Below, in pieces: positions 1 to 11,300 of a stretch of 64,000 nt of DNA. Source of the DNA: Mesodorylaimus sp. YZB2_4 (lineage: Eukaryota > Nematoda > Enoplea > Dorylaimida > Dorylaimidae). The notes under the pieces were generated by a model, which did not search any database, was not told the origin of the DNA, and was given only the letters and a program-made list of their open reading frames with translations. The position numbers and the translations under genes were made by a program. Within the stretch, counting starts at the first letter, position 1. The number at the start of each line of letters is the position of its first letter. The stretch is from positions 310,001 to 374,000 of the forward strand of contig JASANH010000542.1 in the NCBI GenBank assembly GCA_030248295.1, given 5' to 3'.

Positions 1-307
1 CAATTAAACTCACGGCTATTTCGCTGCTAAAGTATTATGTGCTTTCCGTGATAATCTAATTTTAAATTTAAAATTCCCGCTGCCTGAAACTTTATTTTAC
101 CAAGCTGCATCGTCATTTGCATTTGCGTGCCGCTGCGTTTGCGCGGGACACCTTTGTTCTATCTTTTTCTATTTCGACACGAAAACAAAACTCAACAAGG
201 CACATCATTTTCGTGGCGTGGCGTCGTCGAGTGGTTCAAATTGTTTCGGTTCTCATCTTTTTTTTTATGATCCGCATTTATTTTTCTACGAAGAAACACT
301 TTTCGAA
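1..307. other. Upstream flank of the AT-hook gene
   Basis: AT-rich sequence upstream of the first gene. Short open frames cross it, but in the frame of the gene there is no ATG before 308. I see no TATA box or other promoter element that I can support. Confidence 0.4.
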
Positions 308-2867
308 ATGGAGAGCGGCATGAATGAAAACCCATCAGCCCTGGTCAAAGTCGAATTCGCGATTAGTATGGAAGAAGAATTGCAATTTATCACCTTCATC
401 GAAAAGAACAAGTTCCCATCGACGCGGCTGGCTTTCGTACACCTCTTGAAAATGGCCGATTTGGAAAATGTGGGTCAGGGCGACATAGTGAAAGGTGAGG
501 CTGTGAGTTTTTGCATTTTTTAGGAAGTCCTGGCTTGACCTGTTGACCGCTATGCATAGGCTACATACTCTACTGTTGGGCAGGCATTATACATACCGTA
601 CATAAAATTCTTCATAAAATCTCTTGCATTTCAGCGGCACCAATGGAAGAAACTGAAACCACGAAACAGGAAGAGAAAAAGACTAAAGGTCGTAAAGGCA
701 AAAAAGACGCCGAAGAAACGATGGCTCCGTCGGATGGCAAAAATAACGGCGATACGATTTCTGATGGTAAGCAGAGAGATATCATAGATTTTTGGCCCTT
801 AGTTTTCCCCTGAAGAGGCGGGGCAAGTAATTTAGTTGGACTCACAAATCAATGCCTGGGTGGGTCACGACGAACCGTTACCTGTTCTTCGTTTGACTTC
901 ATGCGATAAGAACTTGGGACACTAGTGGCGCGCGAAGTGCTGGGTCTGTAGTGCCACGTATGAGGCCTCTTGGTAGTTTTGAACAAAACTTCGACTTTTA
1001 AACGTAAAAAACATAACAGTTTAGAAATACCGAATTAGGTTGTTCGACTCTGCTCTCTTTATTTAGCAAATAAATTCCTCACTAAGGGTGCGTACATATG
1101 CCCTCTGTATCGGCAAGTTGTGTTGTCCACACGTTAGGAAATGATATTTTGTTTCATGTTTGCCCAATGGGGGTCAGGTCAGGTGTCTGTCGATACAATT
1201 AATTTTAAACCGATGGGTCTTCTGTTCTAGAGACTCAGGAACTCGAGAACAAAGATGTGGCTAAGGAAGAAGGTACGAAGAAATCCAAAGGACGTGGAGG
1301 AAAAAAGGTCGCGGACGAGCCGGCGGGAAAGGAAGAACAAGCCAATGCCGATGATGCTAGCGGTAAGTGCAGGCTGCATGATAGCTGCGGTGGTACCTGA
1401 CTATTCCTCGGGCGTTTGTGTCTGCTAACACCCTCGTGCAATATTAAACCTGGCCCTGCTTTTTAGCTGACGAAGAGCAGCCGAAGCAAGGAAAGAAACG
1501 TGGACCAGCCAAGAAAGCCGCCTCCAGTAAGGAGAACCAAGACATAAACGATGCGGAAGTACAAAATACTGCCGATGCTACCTTTACTGGTAAGTTGTCT
1601 TATCCTAGCTATGCCTTTTTTTACAGCCCGTAATAATCTATTTTAGTTGCCGATCCTCCCGCGCAACCAGTGAAAAAGAATGCTCGAGGCAAAAAAGCTA
1701 TTCGTCCGATAGCCGAGGAGGGAGAGGGCGAAACCGGTACTGCCGAGGGTGAAGCCGCCAAGCCAAAGGAGGTCGATGACGGTAACGATAAGATGCTGTC
1801 TGCATATGCAATATCTAAAACACGCAAATTGTAGACAAAGGACCGGAACCAAAGAAACGACGAGGAAAGCTGGCCAAAGCGGACGATGAACCCAAAGAAG
1901 CAGCTGCAGCTACCACCACTCGTCGCGGAATGAAGAAAGTCACCTCGGCCTCGTCGGTTGTCGAGGCTATGCAAGATGACAATGAGGATCCGAAAGAGGA
2001 AACGGCTGCCAATGGTGACGGAAAAAAAGCTGGAAAACGCAAGCAAGCTGGTTCGAAGGCTCAAAATGGTGGTCGTGGCGTCGAAGAACGTAAGCACTGT
2101 TTTTTTAAAATGGGCGGACCTCTCCCTTCAGGTCCTGCTGGGTGTGGGCTCAGCATCAACTGATCCAAGAGGTGATCAGTTTCCGATCCGGTCCAAGTAC
2201 TCAATCAGCAATTGAAATTTTCCGCGCCTAATCCGTTAGGAAATGCCCATACTTGCGTTCGACCAAAGAAGAATACTCATGCTTTAAAGCAGTGAATCAG
2301 CTGAAATTGGTTCGATAGAGCTGTAATAATGGGAAATAATAAGGAGAAAATTGAATTTTTGCCTGAAGAAGTTGGGGAGCATCATTTTTCGCTCCTTGTA
2401 TGAACCCTGTCTTAATGCATGACAGTGGTGATTTTGTTCTCCCAAATTGATATCCCGCTTTAGACGCTGGCTAGTTCTCCTGTGTCCTTTGGAGTGATCC
2501 CTTGTGGTCGGGGTCCCAAATACGTCATCCCTGTTTGTTCGATGTTGTGGATTCGATCGGGTCTGGGCCAATCCAGACCCTTGATCAGATCAGGATCCAG
2601 GCCTAGGGATCGATGCTGGGTCCAAGTCGGGTACAAACTAATGGCACTGTGGCAAAATCTTTAAAAACACCGTTATGTATGGGTCAATGAGAAATTTGTA
2701 GGCAGACCTTGAGGGTAACTTTGGTTCATAACTACGGAATGTCGCTTTGTCCCGCACAATCAGCTAATATTTTGACTCTTGTTTTAGCCGATGGCGGTGC
2801 TACCGCTAAACCCAAGCGTGGTCGTCCCGCGAAGCAGAAGAAGAACAACGCTGGCGAGAGCGACTAG
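308..2867 (+). CDS. Lysine-rich AT-hook (HMGA/H1-tail-like) chromatin protein, 7 exons
   Basis: Exons 308-494, 635-766, 1231-1362, 1467-1589, 1647-1781, 1835-2089 and 2788-2867 give 1044 nt, or 347 aa. Every junction is GT-AG and every intron is phase 1. The first exon encodes a 62-residue acidic/hydrophobic N-terminal piece that I do not recognise. Each following exon encodes a 41-45 residue module (exon 6 is longer), with a basic AT-hook-like core such as KGRKGKK, SKGRGGKK, KKRGPAKK or KKRRGK, and an acidic tail. The last exon carries the canonical AT-hook KPKRGRPAK. The composition (K, E, A, G, D) fits a nuclear DNA-binding architectural protein. The function is inferred from the AT-hooks only. 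The start at 308 is the first ATG in frame. Intron 6 (698 bp) holds GATC-rich repeat debris. Confidence 0.85.
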
Positions 2868-3993
2868 ATGATCAATCGTTGATAAAAATTCACATGGGGC
2901 TCATTTTTGGTAGTAATTACTACCCGATGCATCTAAATTTTTTGCCTTCTATATTTTTTGATTGACGGAAATGCCCTATATATGCGTAACTTTTGGTAAG
3001 AAAAGCTTTCTAAACTTGCGTATGTAATTAAGTAAAATTTCAATACTTCTTGGACAAATTATCAATTTGTAATCAATGCTCGCTTCAAAGTTGATAAATG
3101 AGCTGCTAGACTAGGAGTGCACCTGGTCCTGTCAGTGCGTACGGCTCGATCAAGGCCTGGGGAGGTGTGGCATTGAATGATACGCCAGTGGACTGGTTGT
3201 TAATCGAGCAACAAAGTGAGTAAAGGCAAGGTTGATTGATGAAATAGTGCATAAAGCCTAATGAATTCGGCTGGCACTCGAAGTCAAATCACTCACCTTG
3301 GCCATCGATTACATATTGTAAGTTGTGGTCCTTGCTCGTGTACGTCCAACCAAATAGGCGATCAGTGCGCATCGATTATGATGGTCGAGTGGGGTGCTTA
3401 ATGTTGGGCGCACCAACTAGCTGACATCACAGTCCGCATCCCTCCCTCTGATGATGCATATTGACCATACCTCGAAGATGATGGAGGATTTGAAATGAGT
3501 CACTTTCACAAAGATCACGTTGAATCCCCAGTCAAGACTGTGTGAAGGGCAGATCATGCCGTACTGGGCACTGGTGCGGGGTAATGTCACTTGCAGGATA
3601 GGATTCGGTTTGGCAGGGGCGAGTCGTTGACAGTAGGATGGTTTTGGGGGAGGGGAGCAGGGACATATACTGTAATTGCGATTGCGGTGACTTGGTGCCA
3701 TGTTATCTTGCCTACTGTATCGTATATAACAGAATATGTGGGTGGGTGGAAGTGTGGTGATAGTGGCGGAGGGGTGGAAAGGGTCAGATATTGATTTGGA
3801 GATTTGGAGAAGCAAAGTGATCGGATATCGATTAAGAGTGAGCGTAGCAGGGCTGTAATTGTCTGATACTTTGTATGCAATAAGGAAGTGTGACGATGGG
3901 TGGTGACTAGATGATCAGATTTGGAAGTAGGAATATTGATTGTGTGATCTTAATGCAGCGAGTAATCGGATATGAATTCAGTAATCCGAAATC
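2868..3993. other. Intergenic, no gene seen
   Basis: Follows the stop codon of the AT-hook gene. No AATAAA is obvious close to the stop. Only short chance frames are present. The 3400-3990 part is G/T-rich on the plus strand and leads into the minisatellite at 3994. Confidence 0.4.
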
Positions 3994-4144
3994 GTACGTG
4001 ATCATATATCGATCGAGTGAGTGATCAAATTGTACGTGATCAGATATCGATCAAGTGAGTGATCAAATTGTACGTGATCAGATATCGATCGAGTGAGTGA
4101 TCAAATTGTACGTGATCAGATATCGATCGAGTGAGTGATCAAAT
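3994..4144. repeat. 38-bp tandem minisatellite, about 4 copies
   Basis: The unit begins GTACGTGATCAGATATCGAT and recurs at 3994, 4032, 4070 and 4108, the last copy being cut short. The unit is full of the palindromes GATC, TGATCA and ATCGAT. It is followed by a segment (about 4145-4400) that resembles the flank of the second minisatellite near 20.6 kb. Confidence 0.9.
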
Positions 4145-4410
4145 ACGAACCAGATGACTGCATACTGACTGGGATTTCGAGCATGTGCTCGTTAATTACG
4201 GCCGGATCAGATTGGAAAAATTTTTGATCGCATCGGATGCTTCGGACCAGATTATGTAAAATACTTGTAATGTTTTCAACGATCAATAATCCATCAACTT
4301 TTTTCGGGAGGCGGCTCTGCTCAAGCAGCCCCCGCCGAAAGCTTTGCCACTCTGTCCATCTTAGATCTTCTGTACTTTACGAGCAGATGAAGTGAAGTAG
4401 GAGATCCATG
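4145..4410. repeat. Diverged dispersed repeat, GATC-rich family (copy 1)
   Basis: Shares ordered blocks with 20940-21230: CGGATCAGAT, AAATACTTGTAAT, CAATAA/CAACAA...CATCAACTTTTT, GGAAAGCT(A/T)TGCCAC and a final CTGTACTTTAC/CTGAACACTTTAC block. In both places a GATC-rich tandem array lies just upstream, so minisatellite and flank probably belong to one repeat family. No coding capacity is seen. Confidence 0.6.
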
Positions 4411-4536
4411 CTTTATCAATGAGCCGACCGTTGACAAAATCAAAAATGGTAATTTGTTTTTAGGTGCAAAAGATGTATCATTCGATATTTGATCATTTTC
4501 AATCTATAAATATATGTGTCACAATGCATTTGACTA

Positions 4537-6068
4537 CAGTTGGTAAAAATAATTGATTTGAATGCGTATGCGTATACGCAAAGTCTCTCGAATGCGTATG
4601 CGTATTGCGTAATACGCAAATTGCGTACTCCACAAAGTATGCATACAAGTTTGCGTGTTGCGTATTTTTTCGATGGTCGGTTTCTAGCCCCATACTGTAA
4701 CTAATTATGCATCCGTGGCTAAAATTATCAGCGACCATAGCAGCTGCAAGGTCATTTTGACCTGGCAGTACATTTAGCTGCCGCTTATGGCCAGCTTTAA
4801 GAGTCCGACCGGAAAAATTCCTGTCAGCCGATCATGGATTCTTTCCGAGTACTCTCAGCTCCCATCTAATCAATGCCTTAATTGCCCAACGCGGTACTTT
4901 TCGAAACACTTGTTCAGCACTGGCGGAACATGCCTTAGCCACGGGGGCACAAGGTGATATTTAGCCATATATAATACAAAAAACCTAGCGCAGACTTTGG
5001 CTTTGAGGCCGCAGACCTGAATGACGGATAAGTTTCTTTGACATAACATTCTAGTCCAGCGTTTGGAGGCTTGCAGTGCAGCGGCCACACACTCACATTC
5101 CAAAGACTCACAAGAAGACTGCCAAGACTTTCCAGATTTCCTGCACAAATTTCGGATAAGAACACTTACATCAGATAAAAATTTTTAGGAATGCTTGCCA
5201 AAATTCCTATTGGATTATAAAAAGAAGTCTTTTTCCAGCATTCCATATTATATACTGCTCTGTAGAAACGCAGTTCACCTGGCTGCCTGATTGTGTGAAG
5301 AAACAGACGCTTCCTATGGGCATTTTCCTCATACACTTTGGGAGGATCTTAATTGAGAAACCTCAGAACTCCTAGCAAGTGAATCACGGAGAAGAAACTT
5401 CGCAGATTCGAATACACATTCTGTCACCCATTCTTCTTGGCCTCCTACATAATGTACATGAGAAATCCTCACCGAGGGGGCCAAATAAATTAGCGTAGTA
5501 CAGGATCGCTTCAAACTATCATACTCCCCCCTTACCGTGGACCCTAAATAGGGATCGCAGCATACAAAGTTGCACAAAAACCTTCTGTTTATGCTAGGGG
5601 CTTTATGAGGCTTTTATGAGAGCTTTATGGCGACATGCAGAAGAATCATAAAAGTCAAAACAAAAAGTTTAAAGGAGATAGATGTGGTAGAAGGATTATG
5701 TACAGTATGGTAGCTCTTCCTTCTACGAGCAAGCCAGTTTAAACTTGAAATGAGGCATGACTCAAACACGCAGATGCCTTACAGACAATAACTCTGATCA
5801 TTAGACAAGGAATATGGATTAATAAGAGGATGTGAGCACATTGTCTCCATCTATCGTCGCCATGGTTGCGAAAACATTCGCGGCTTTTTATGATTTAGCT
5901 CAAGCTGCTTTTATCGGCGCACGCATGGTATGTATTGCTTACAAGCCAGTTTGCGTATGCGTACATGCGTACATCGGTTGGAATGCGTATGCGTTTGCGT
6001 ATACGAATCCAAATTTCAATGCGTAATACGCAAACTTTGCGTATGCGTATTTTGTACGCAACCAACTG
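4537..6068 (-). mobile_element. DNA-transposon-like element with GCGTAT subterminal repeats (copy 1, longer)
   Basis: The element begins CAGTTGGT (4537) and ends ACCAACTG (6061-6068), a short terminal inverted repeat. Both ends are packed with the hexamer GCGTAT and its complement ATACGC (about 4560-4670 and 5945-6060). The interior at 4676-5120 is nearly identical, inverted, to 45000-45425, and 5880-6065 is the inverted counterpart of 44781-44930. Dense subterminal hexamers are typical of transposase-binding regions, as in hAT-type elements, but the superfamily is not proven. I see no intact transposase frame and no convincing target-site duplication. Strand is arbitrary. Confidence 0.75.
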
Positions 6069-8308
6069 TACATTGGACACGATGATCTCGCAATGGCCAG
6101 TTGGTCCATTCCACTAGTACGATCGATTTGGCCCACTGAAGTGGATCTTAAAATGTGCGGACACGACTAGGAAGATGAGACCATGTGTGGCGGGCAAGGG
6201 ACTCTTTATCTTTCGCGATTTAGGAGATTACAAGGCAGAAGGTGGGCTGCGGTGGAAAACCTACATTTTTAATCTCAGTTTTCCCTGCCTCTGTAAAGTC
6301 GAGTCGATGCATTGTTTGATAAAAGTTCGTGGCTTAGGCCCACTAGTGTGCATGTTTAGCCTAGAATAATCTTGCAAATTTGAAAGACGTGACTTGCACA
6401 TCGCACTTGAAATAAAGGTCTGCTTCTCAGGGGCTCTTCTCCAATGGTCAGTCCAGCAGAGAAGCATATCTACGATCTCTGCCGACGAAAACATTCTTCA
6501 GGTACTTTTGTTTACCCCTATTCCTCGAATCCAAGTGCTCGTACATTCGTCCATCTTGTCTTTTACGACAAGAGGCATAAAATCAGGTTTCGACATTGTT
6601 CCTCTAAAAAACAACGAAGCTTGAATTCTATTTCTGACTGCTAAGAATTGAGGACTCTATGTCAACATGGAAATCATTGCATCAATTCTTTTGCGGTCTG
6701 GATTTTATTGACCCATTTGGTTTGCGAGGTGCGAAATCGGCTTTTTGGGAATGTTGTTTGTCAATAGTTGGTGTTGTTGATCGAGACGCCAATGTTTACT
6801 GGCCATTTTCAATGGTTCGCTGAGACCGTCTTACAAGGAGGATAGAAAGGGCGCATGGCGGAGTGTGCGACTAGGTCTGGTTGAAATTGGTTTGTTTTGA
6901 AGGATGTTTATTTCGTGTAGCTTATGATCGGAATGAAGTTTCCGATTGGTTTTTATTGTGCACATTTTGATTCGTGGAAAGCGAGTTTATCGAGTGCACT
7001 CTGCGCTGAGATATTGCATTTGGATTTCTCCTCGAGACTGAAATCGCCCCTCGAATCCCTTAAAAATTCTTCCCCCTTCGCAGAAATACTCTCATTGCCC
7101 ATATTCCACGATCCTTTGACCGCGTGCCTGTCGACTACTGTTCCGCTTGTTGGTCACCCAGCATGATCCCAATTGCCGCCCTCGATTTGCACGTCCTTTT
7201 ATGCCAATCTTGCTCGTCGAGTCCCATTTTGTGTCCTCGGTCCGCCCACTCGTCGTTGTATAATTCCCATTTGCCCCCACTCTTATTCGTCATCCCCATT
7301 GTAAGTTGTTTTCCTTCACTGCCCTCCTGGTTCATGGGTAGTAAAAAGGAAGAAAATTTTAAAAATTTCAGCATTGCAGCTTCACAAAAAGCTGCTATTT
7401 CCGAATTTTTGCATTAAAACCCAAATTTTTATTGAAAACTCCAAAAGTTTTCTTGTCCTACAGTATTTCCAGACGACGAGTCGAGCAACACTTTTGCGCC
7501 TCGTGCGTCCAGTAGCTAACGTGTTCGCACCAACTTGGGTGCATGTTTTGAGAGGAGTACAGTTTTCTAGTGCGACTAATGACCGTCATGAATTGATGCG
7601 AGTCATGTTGACGACTGTCGGACGTGTCATCGTGTGTGTTAGTGTTGTAGAGCATGGACTCGCGTGCACTCGTTTGTGTCCATTGGTGTCATTGTATCGA
7701 GTTTCATGGAAACGCATGGACGACCAGTCTCCTCCCACCTCGTCACCGTCCGGTCTAGATTTACTCCATACTCTGGCCCATTCATACGTGATCATATTCT
7801 ACTTTTCAATCCACCCTTCGTCCAAGGCTCGTCACCACCCGCTCAAACTTTTCTCCCTTGAAATTCGTCACTGTACGAGCCATCGGTGCGTAATTTACTT
7901 ATTCCCCTACAATGCCTCAAGCCAGGCTTGTATCCCCGCTCACTGGCTGTACCAAAAAAGGCATGAATTCTTCATGAATCCAATCCAGCGCTCGCTCGCG
8001 GATGGGAGACCATTTGTGACGAATCGAGGCTACTCTAGTAAACAACTTTGACCAGGCTGGTCAGACAGTTGGGACCTGATGATAAATGTTTTTTCCCTGG
8101 TATCGGCTTCTTGATAAAAAAATGGTGGGATCGCGATTTTGTGATCGAAAATATTTGACATTCCCTAGTCAATAGCTAACGCGCATGATGACTGCACCCA
8201 TCGCAAACCTTTTATGACCAGCTCATATGTACTACAGCGTCTGAATCTTTCAGAAACCTCAATGGACTGTATTGATTCCAAGAATTCAATGCGATAATAT
8301 TTTTCAAA
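6069..8308. other. Intergenic, no convincing gene
   Basis: Several 60-225 codon open frames exist, but none has an ATG start together with splice or composition support. A strong acceptor-like site (gaatctttcag, ending 8254) lies 54 bp before the start of the next gene and may mark the 5' end of its mRNA. Confidence 0.4.
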
Positions 8309-11300
8309 ATGTGGAGATTCTTGGCATTAATTTTGGTAAGTAAACCCGTTCGGAATGTCAGGCTCTCAGTGATTGTGATTTCTGATAACTTGAATTGTTG
8401 ACTAAAAATTTTAAAATTGTTCGACTTCACCTTAAAATCAAGTACATTTTAGATATTGTTCAACGATCTCCTTATTTGCCACAGCGAGGATCAAAGGGGA
8501 ATTGTACACGTGTATGGATCCAGCCGCATAAAAGGTACGTTTAGTTTATTTTTCTGGCTTCACTGTACCTTTTGGATTTTTATGACCCAGACTAGCATTC
8601 GTTCAGGTTCCGTTTTGTGCAAATAAGAGTATACAGCAGGATGAAAACTGCATCTGCCATGCAGGTGCGCTGATTCTTTCTGCATCTGCTTGGGGTCATG
8701 ATTGTACAAACAGTTTTTTTCTCGAAAAGTCTTGCCATTGATTTCTGTCGAATTCAGCCCCCTTTATTCACATTTAGATCAGATTATGATTGTCAAAGTT
8801 AATTGTTTGGGAATAATTTTCCGAGATGCCAATCTAGTCTTCAGGTTTCCAGAAGCCACACCTGCATGTGTCATCATGGCACGAATGTGGTGTCTGACAA
8901 TGTCCTATCTTTTCATTGAGCTTTCCGACCTCGCCTCGTTCTCTTGTGAGGCGCCAGGAAGTGACCTCCACTTTTGGGAAGGATGTAATATTCTTTATTC
9001 AACAGACACGCCCTACCTTGGACTGGATTATGAGCAACCGCGCCAGTCTCCTTTCACTAAGTTCTAAATAAGTTATATTTCGTGTCCCACACACCATATT
9101 CTCCATTGGAACTTTTCAAATTTCAACATAATTCTAGACGCCTACTTGACAGACAACACGTAAGGATTATTTTGATTTATAGCTTCTTGACTTTTCAAAC
9201 ATGTATATTTTCACGCCTACATTGACATTGAGAATTTAGATTTGCGAGGTTATTCTCGGGTTGTTGCGCCTATAAAGTTTTCGGAGATTTGTAAGTTGAG
9301 CCCAATAATCTACTGTGGGGTGGTCTGCGATGTCATGTCATACTTTATCCATAGCCAAGCACTATACAGCGCACTCGAGGGCAGAAAAACGAATATTTGA
9401 CAATCAGTTTTACCCAGGCGGGAGTCGAACACTCTCGTGTAAGTGAGAGGCACACGCCTAAACCGCTAGGCCGCGACCTGGACCATGAGCAGTGCAAAAT
9501 GTGCTCCCATGTCATACTGTTCGGTGTAAAGTGTAAAGTGCGTTTTTGGTGTCCACCTTGTCACTCCGCCATGCAAACAGTAGTCGTTTCCATCACTGAC
9601 TTTGGCATGCAATTGTTATGTGGTTCAGTGATCTTTTTTCCAGGAACGGTTAAGAGAATGACAAAATGGTAACTTTTTCATCCTCTTTTGCAAAAGATTC
9701 GGTTCCAACAGGCAAAAAACGCATGATATAATCCGTCTTTATGTTATCTCATCACAGTGAGAAATAGTACGTGTCAACAGTAACCCTAAAACTCTTCCCA
9801 TTCCAAAGTTGCACTCAGAAGTTCGTTTGGAAATCTAAAAATAGGGTCACTTCTTACATAAATCGCTTGCATTCTCAAAATAGAATTAAGGTTAGGACTG
9901 TATAAAGTCGAAAATCGGGAATCGAGAACAGACGTATGCGAGGATTATTCGCCATGCATAACATTTTATTGGCGAATCTTATGGTCGAAAATCGGTCGTA
10001 TTTTTTTCATAGTCTCATTTAGTTTTTATGAGGGAATTGAAACGTGCCGAAACCAGTCGACTCATTATAGTGGCTTTGTGTTCACGGTTTGAAGATTATC
10101 GAGGAGTTATGCCTGGATGATTTTCCTACAGAATTTACAAAAGATACTTCAAACTACTCGTGAGTCGAATTTTTTTCAAGAGCAAGAAAAGTCGACACGC
10201 TCTGATTTGGATAAAATCTGGTAGTCTGGTTTAGGTTGGCCTATTTGCTTTGATTTTTTCTGGCTTGACTGGAGTCAGCTTGTGATAAAATTCGAGGATT
10301 ATTGTAGGTGCAAATTTTGCAAATAATTAGTCCTAGAAATGAGAAGACTGTTTTTCTAAATGGTAGCAATGAAATGTTTGGGTTCGAATCCCTCCATAGA
10401 CTGATTTTTGTAAATTTTTTCCGCGTTTTTGTTTTGTAGTTAAACTAGAATGCGGTTCAAAATTTATGAATGTCAATTTATTCATCAACGGGACAGCACC
10501 ATTTTTCGATTGGATTGTTGTTGGAAAAACAAACAGAGCCGATTGCAGACAACAAGGAAATGGCGACCTGCAATATTTGATTGAAATTCCATTATTGAAC
10601 GATCCGTGTGGAACAAGAATGGTGGGTTGATGAGTTTTCTATGGTTTGTAATCAAGATACTGTAGATTGTACTAACCATTGTGACTCCTTTCGAAAAACT
10701 TCTGATCCTTCTTTTATCCATTTATCGATTATCTTTCAATTTCAGATCGATGCTTCAAGTACATTTGAAAATGTAATCAGCATCAAAAAGATGCCTTTAT
10801 TAATTTTGGAAGGGGACGAGACAGTGTCCGTGCAGTGTGTTTATGGGCCACCAGAAATTGGCACTGCAGTTATTCCAACTTTACCTCCATCGCAGAATGT
10901 GCAGCAATCGTAAGTGGCGACTTGAATTTCCTAGCTTTAGTGCATATAATATTATGAATTGTCAGTTTTCCTTATTTTTACGCCAATTATACCCTTTAAA
11001 ATGCTCCATTTCTATTTCTAGCTTTCTGACCACACCCAAAAAAGAAGAACCTTTGGACGACGAGGCGAATAGTATCGAGAACACAAAAGTAGCAGGCATT
11101 TTACCAGCGCATATCTATTTGATTATTTTCATGGTCCTATTCTTGACACTACTTTGCCTTTGTTGTGGTTGCATGTATTTTTTCTTCAAACGACGGAAAC
11201 TACGAGTGGAACGCCGAAAAAAGTTATTATTGGCAGTACCAGCCAATAGCGAAATGAGTAAATTGGGTCTACGCCATTTATGGTGGTCGGGAAAACACGG

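Noticed and set aside
7374-8051. 225-codon plus-strand open frame
   Set aside because: It starts at TTG with no ATG near the beginning, composition is not protein-like, and no splice partners or family motifs are visible.
10340-10410. tRNA-like sequence (GGTTCGAATCCC at 10380)
   Set aside because: Only a box B is convincing; no matching acceptor stem or box A at the right distance. It lies just before exon 3 of the ZP-N receptor gene.
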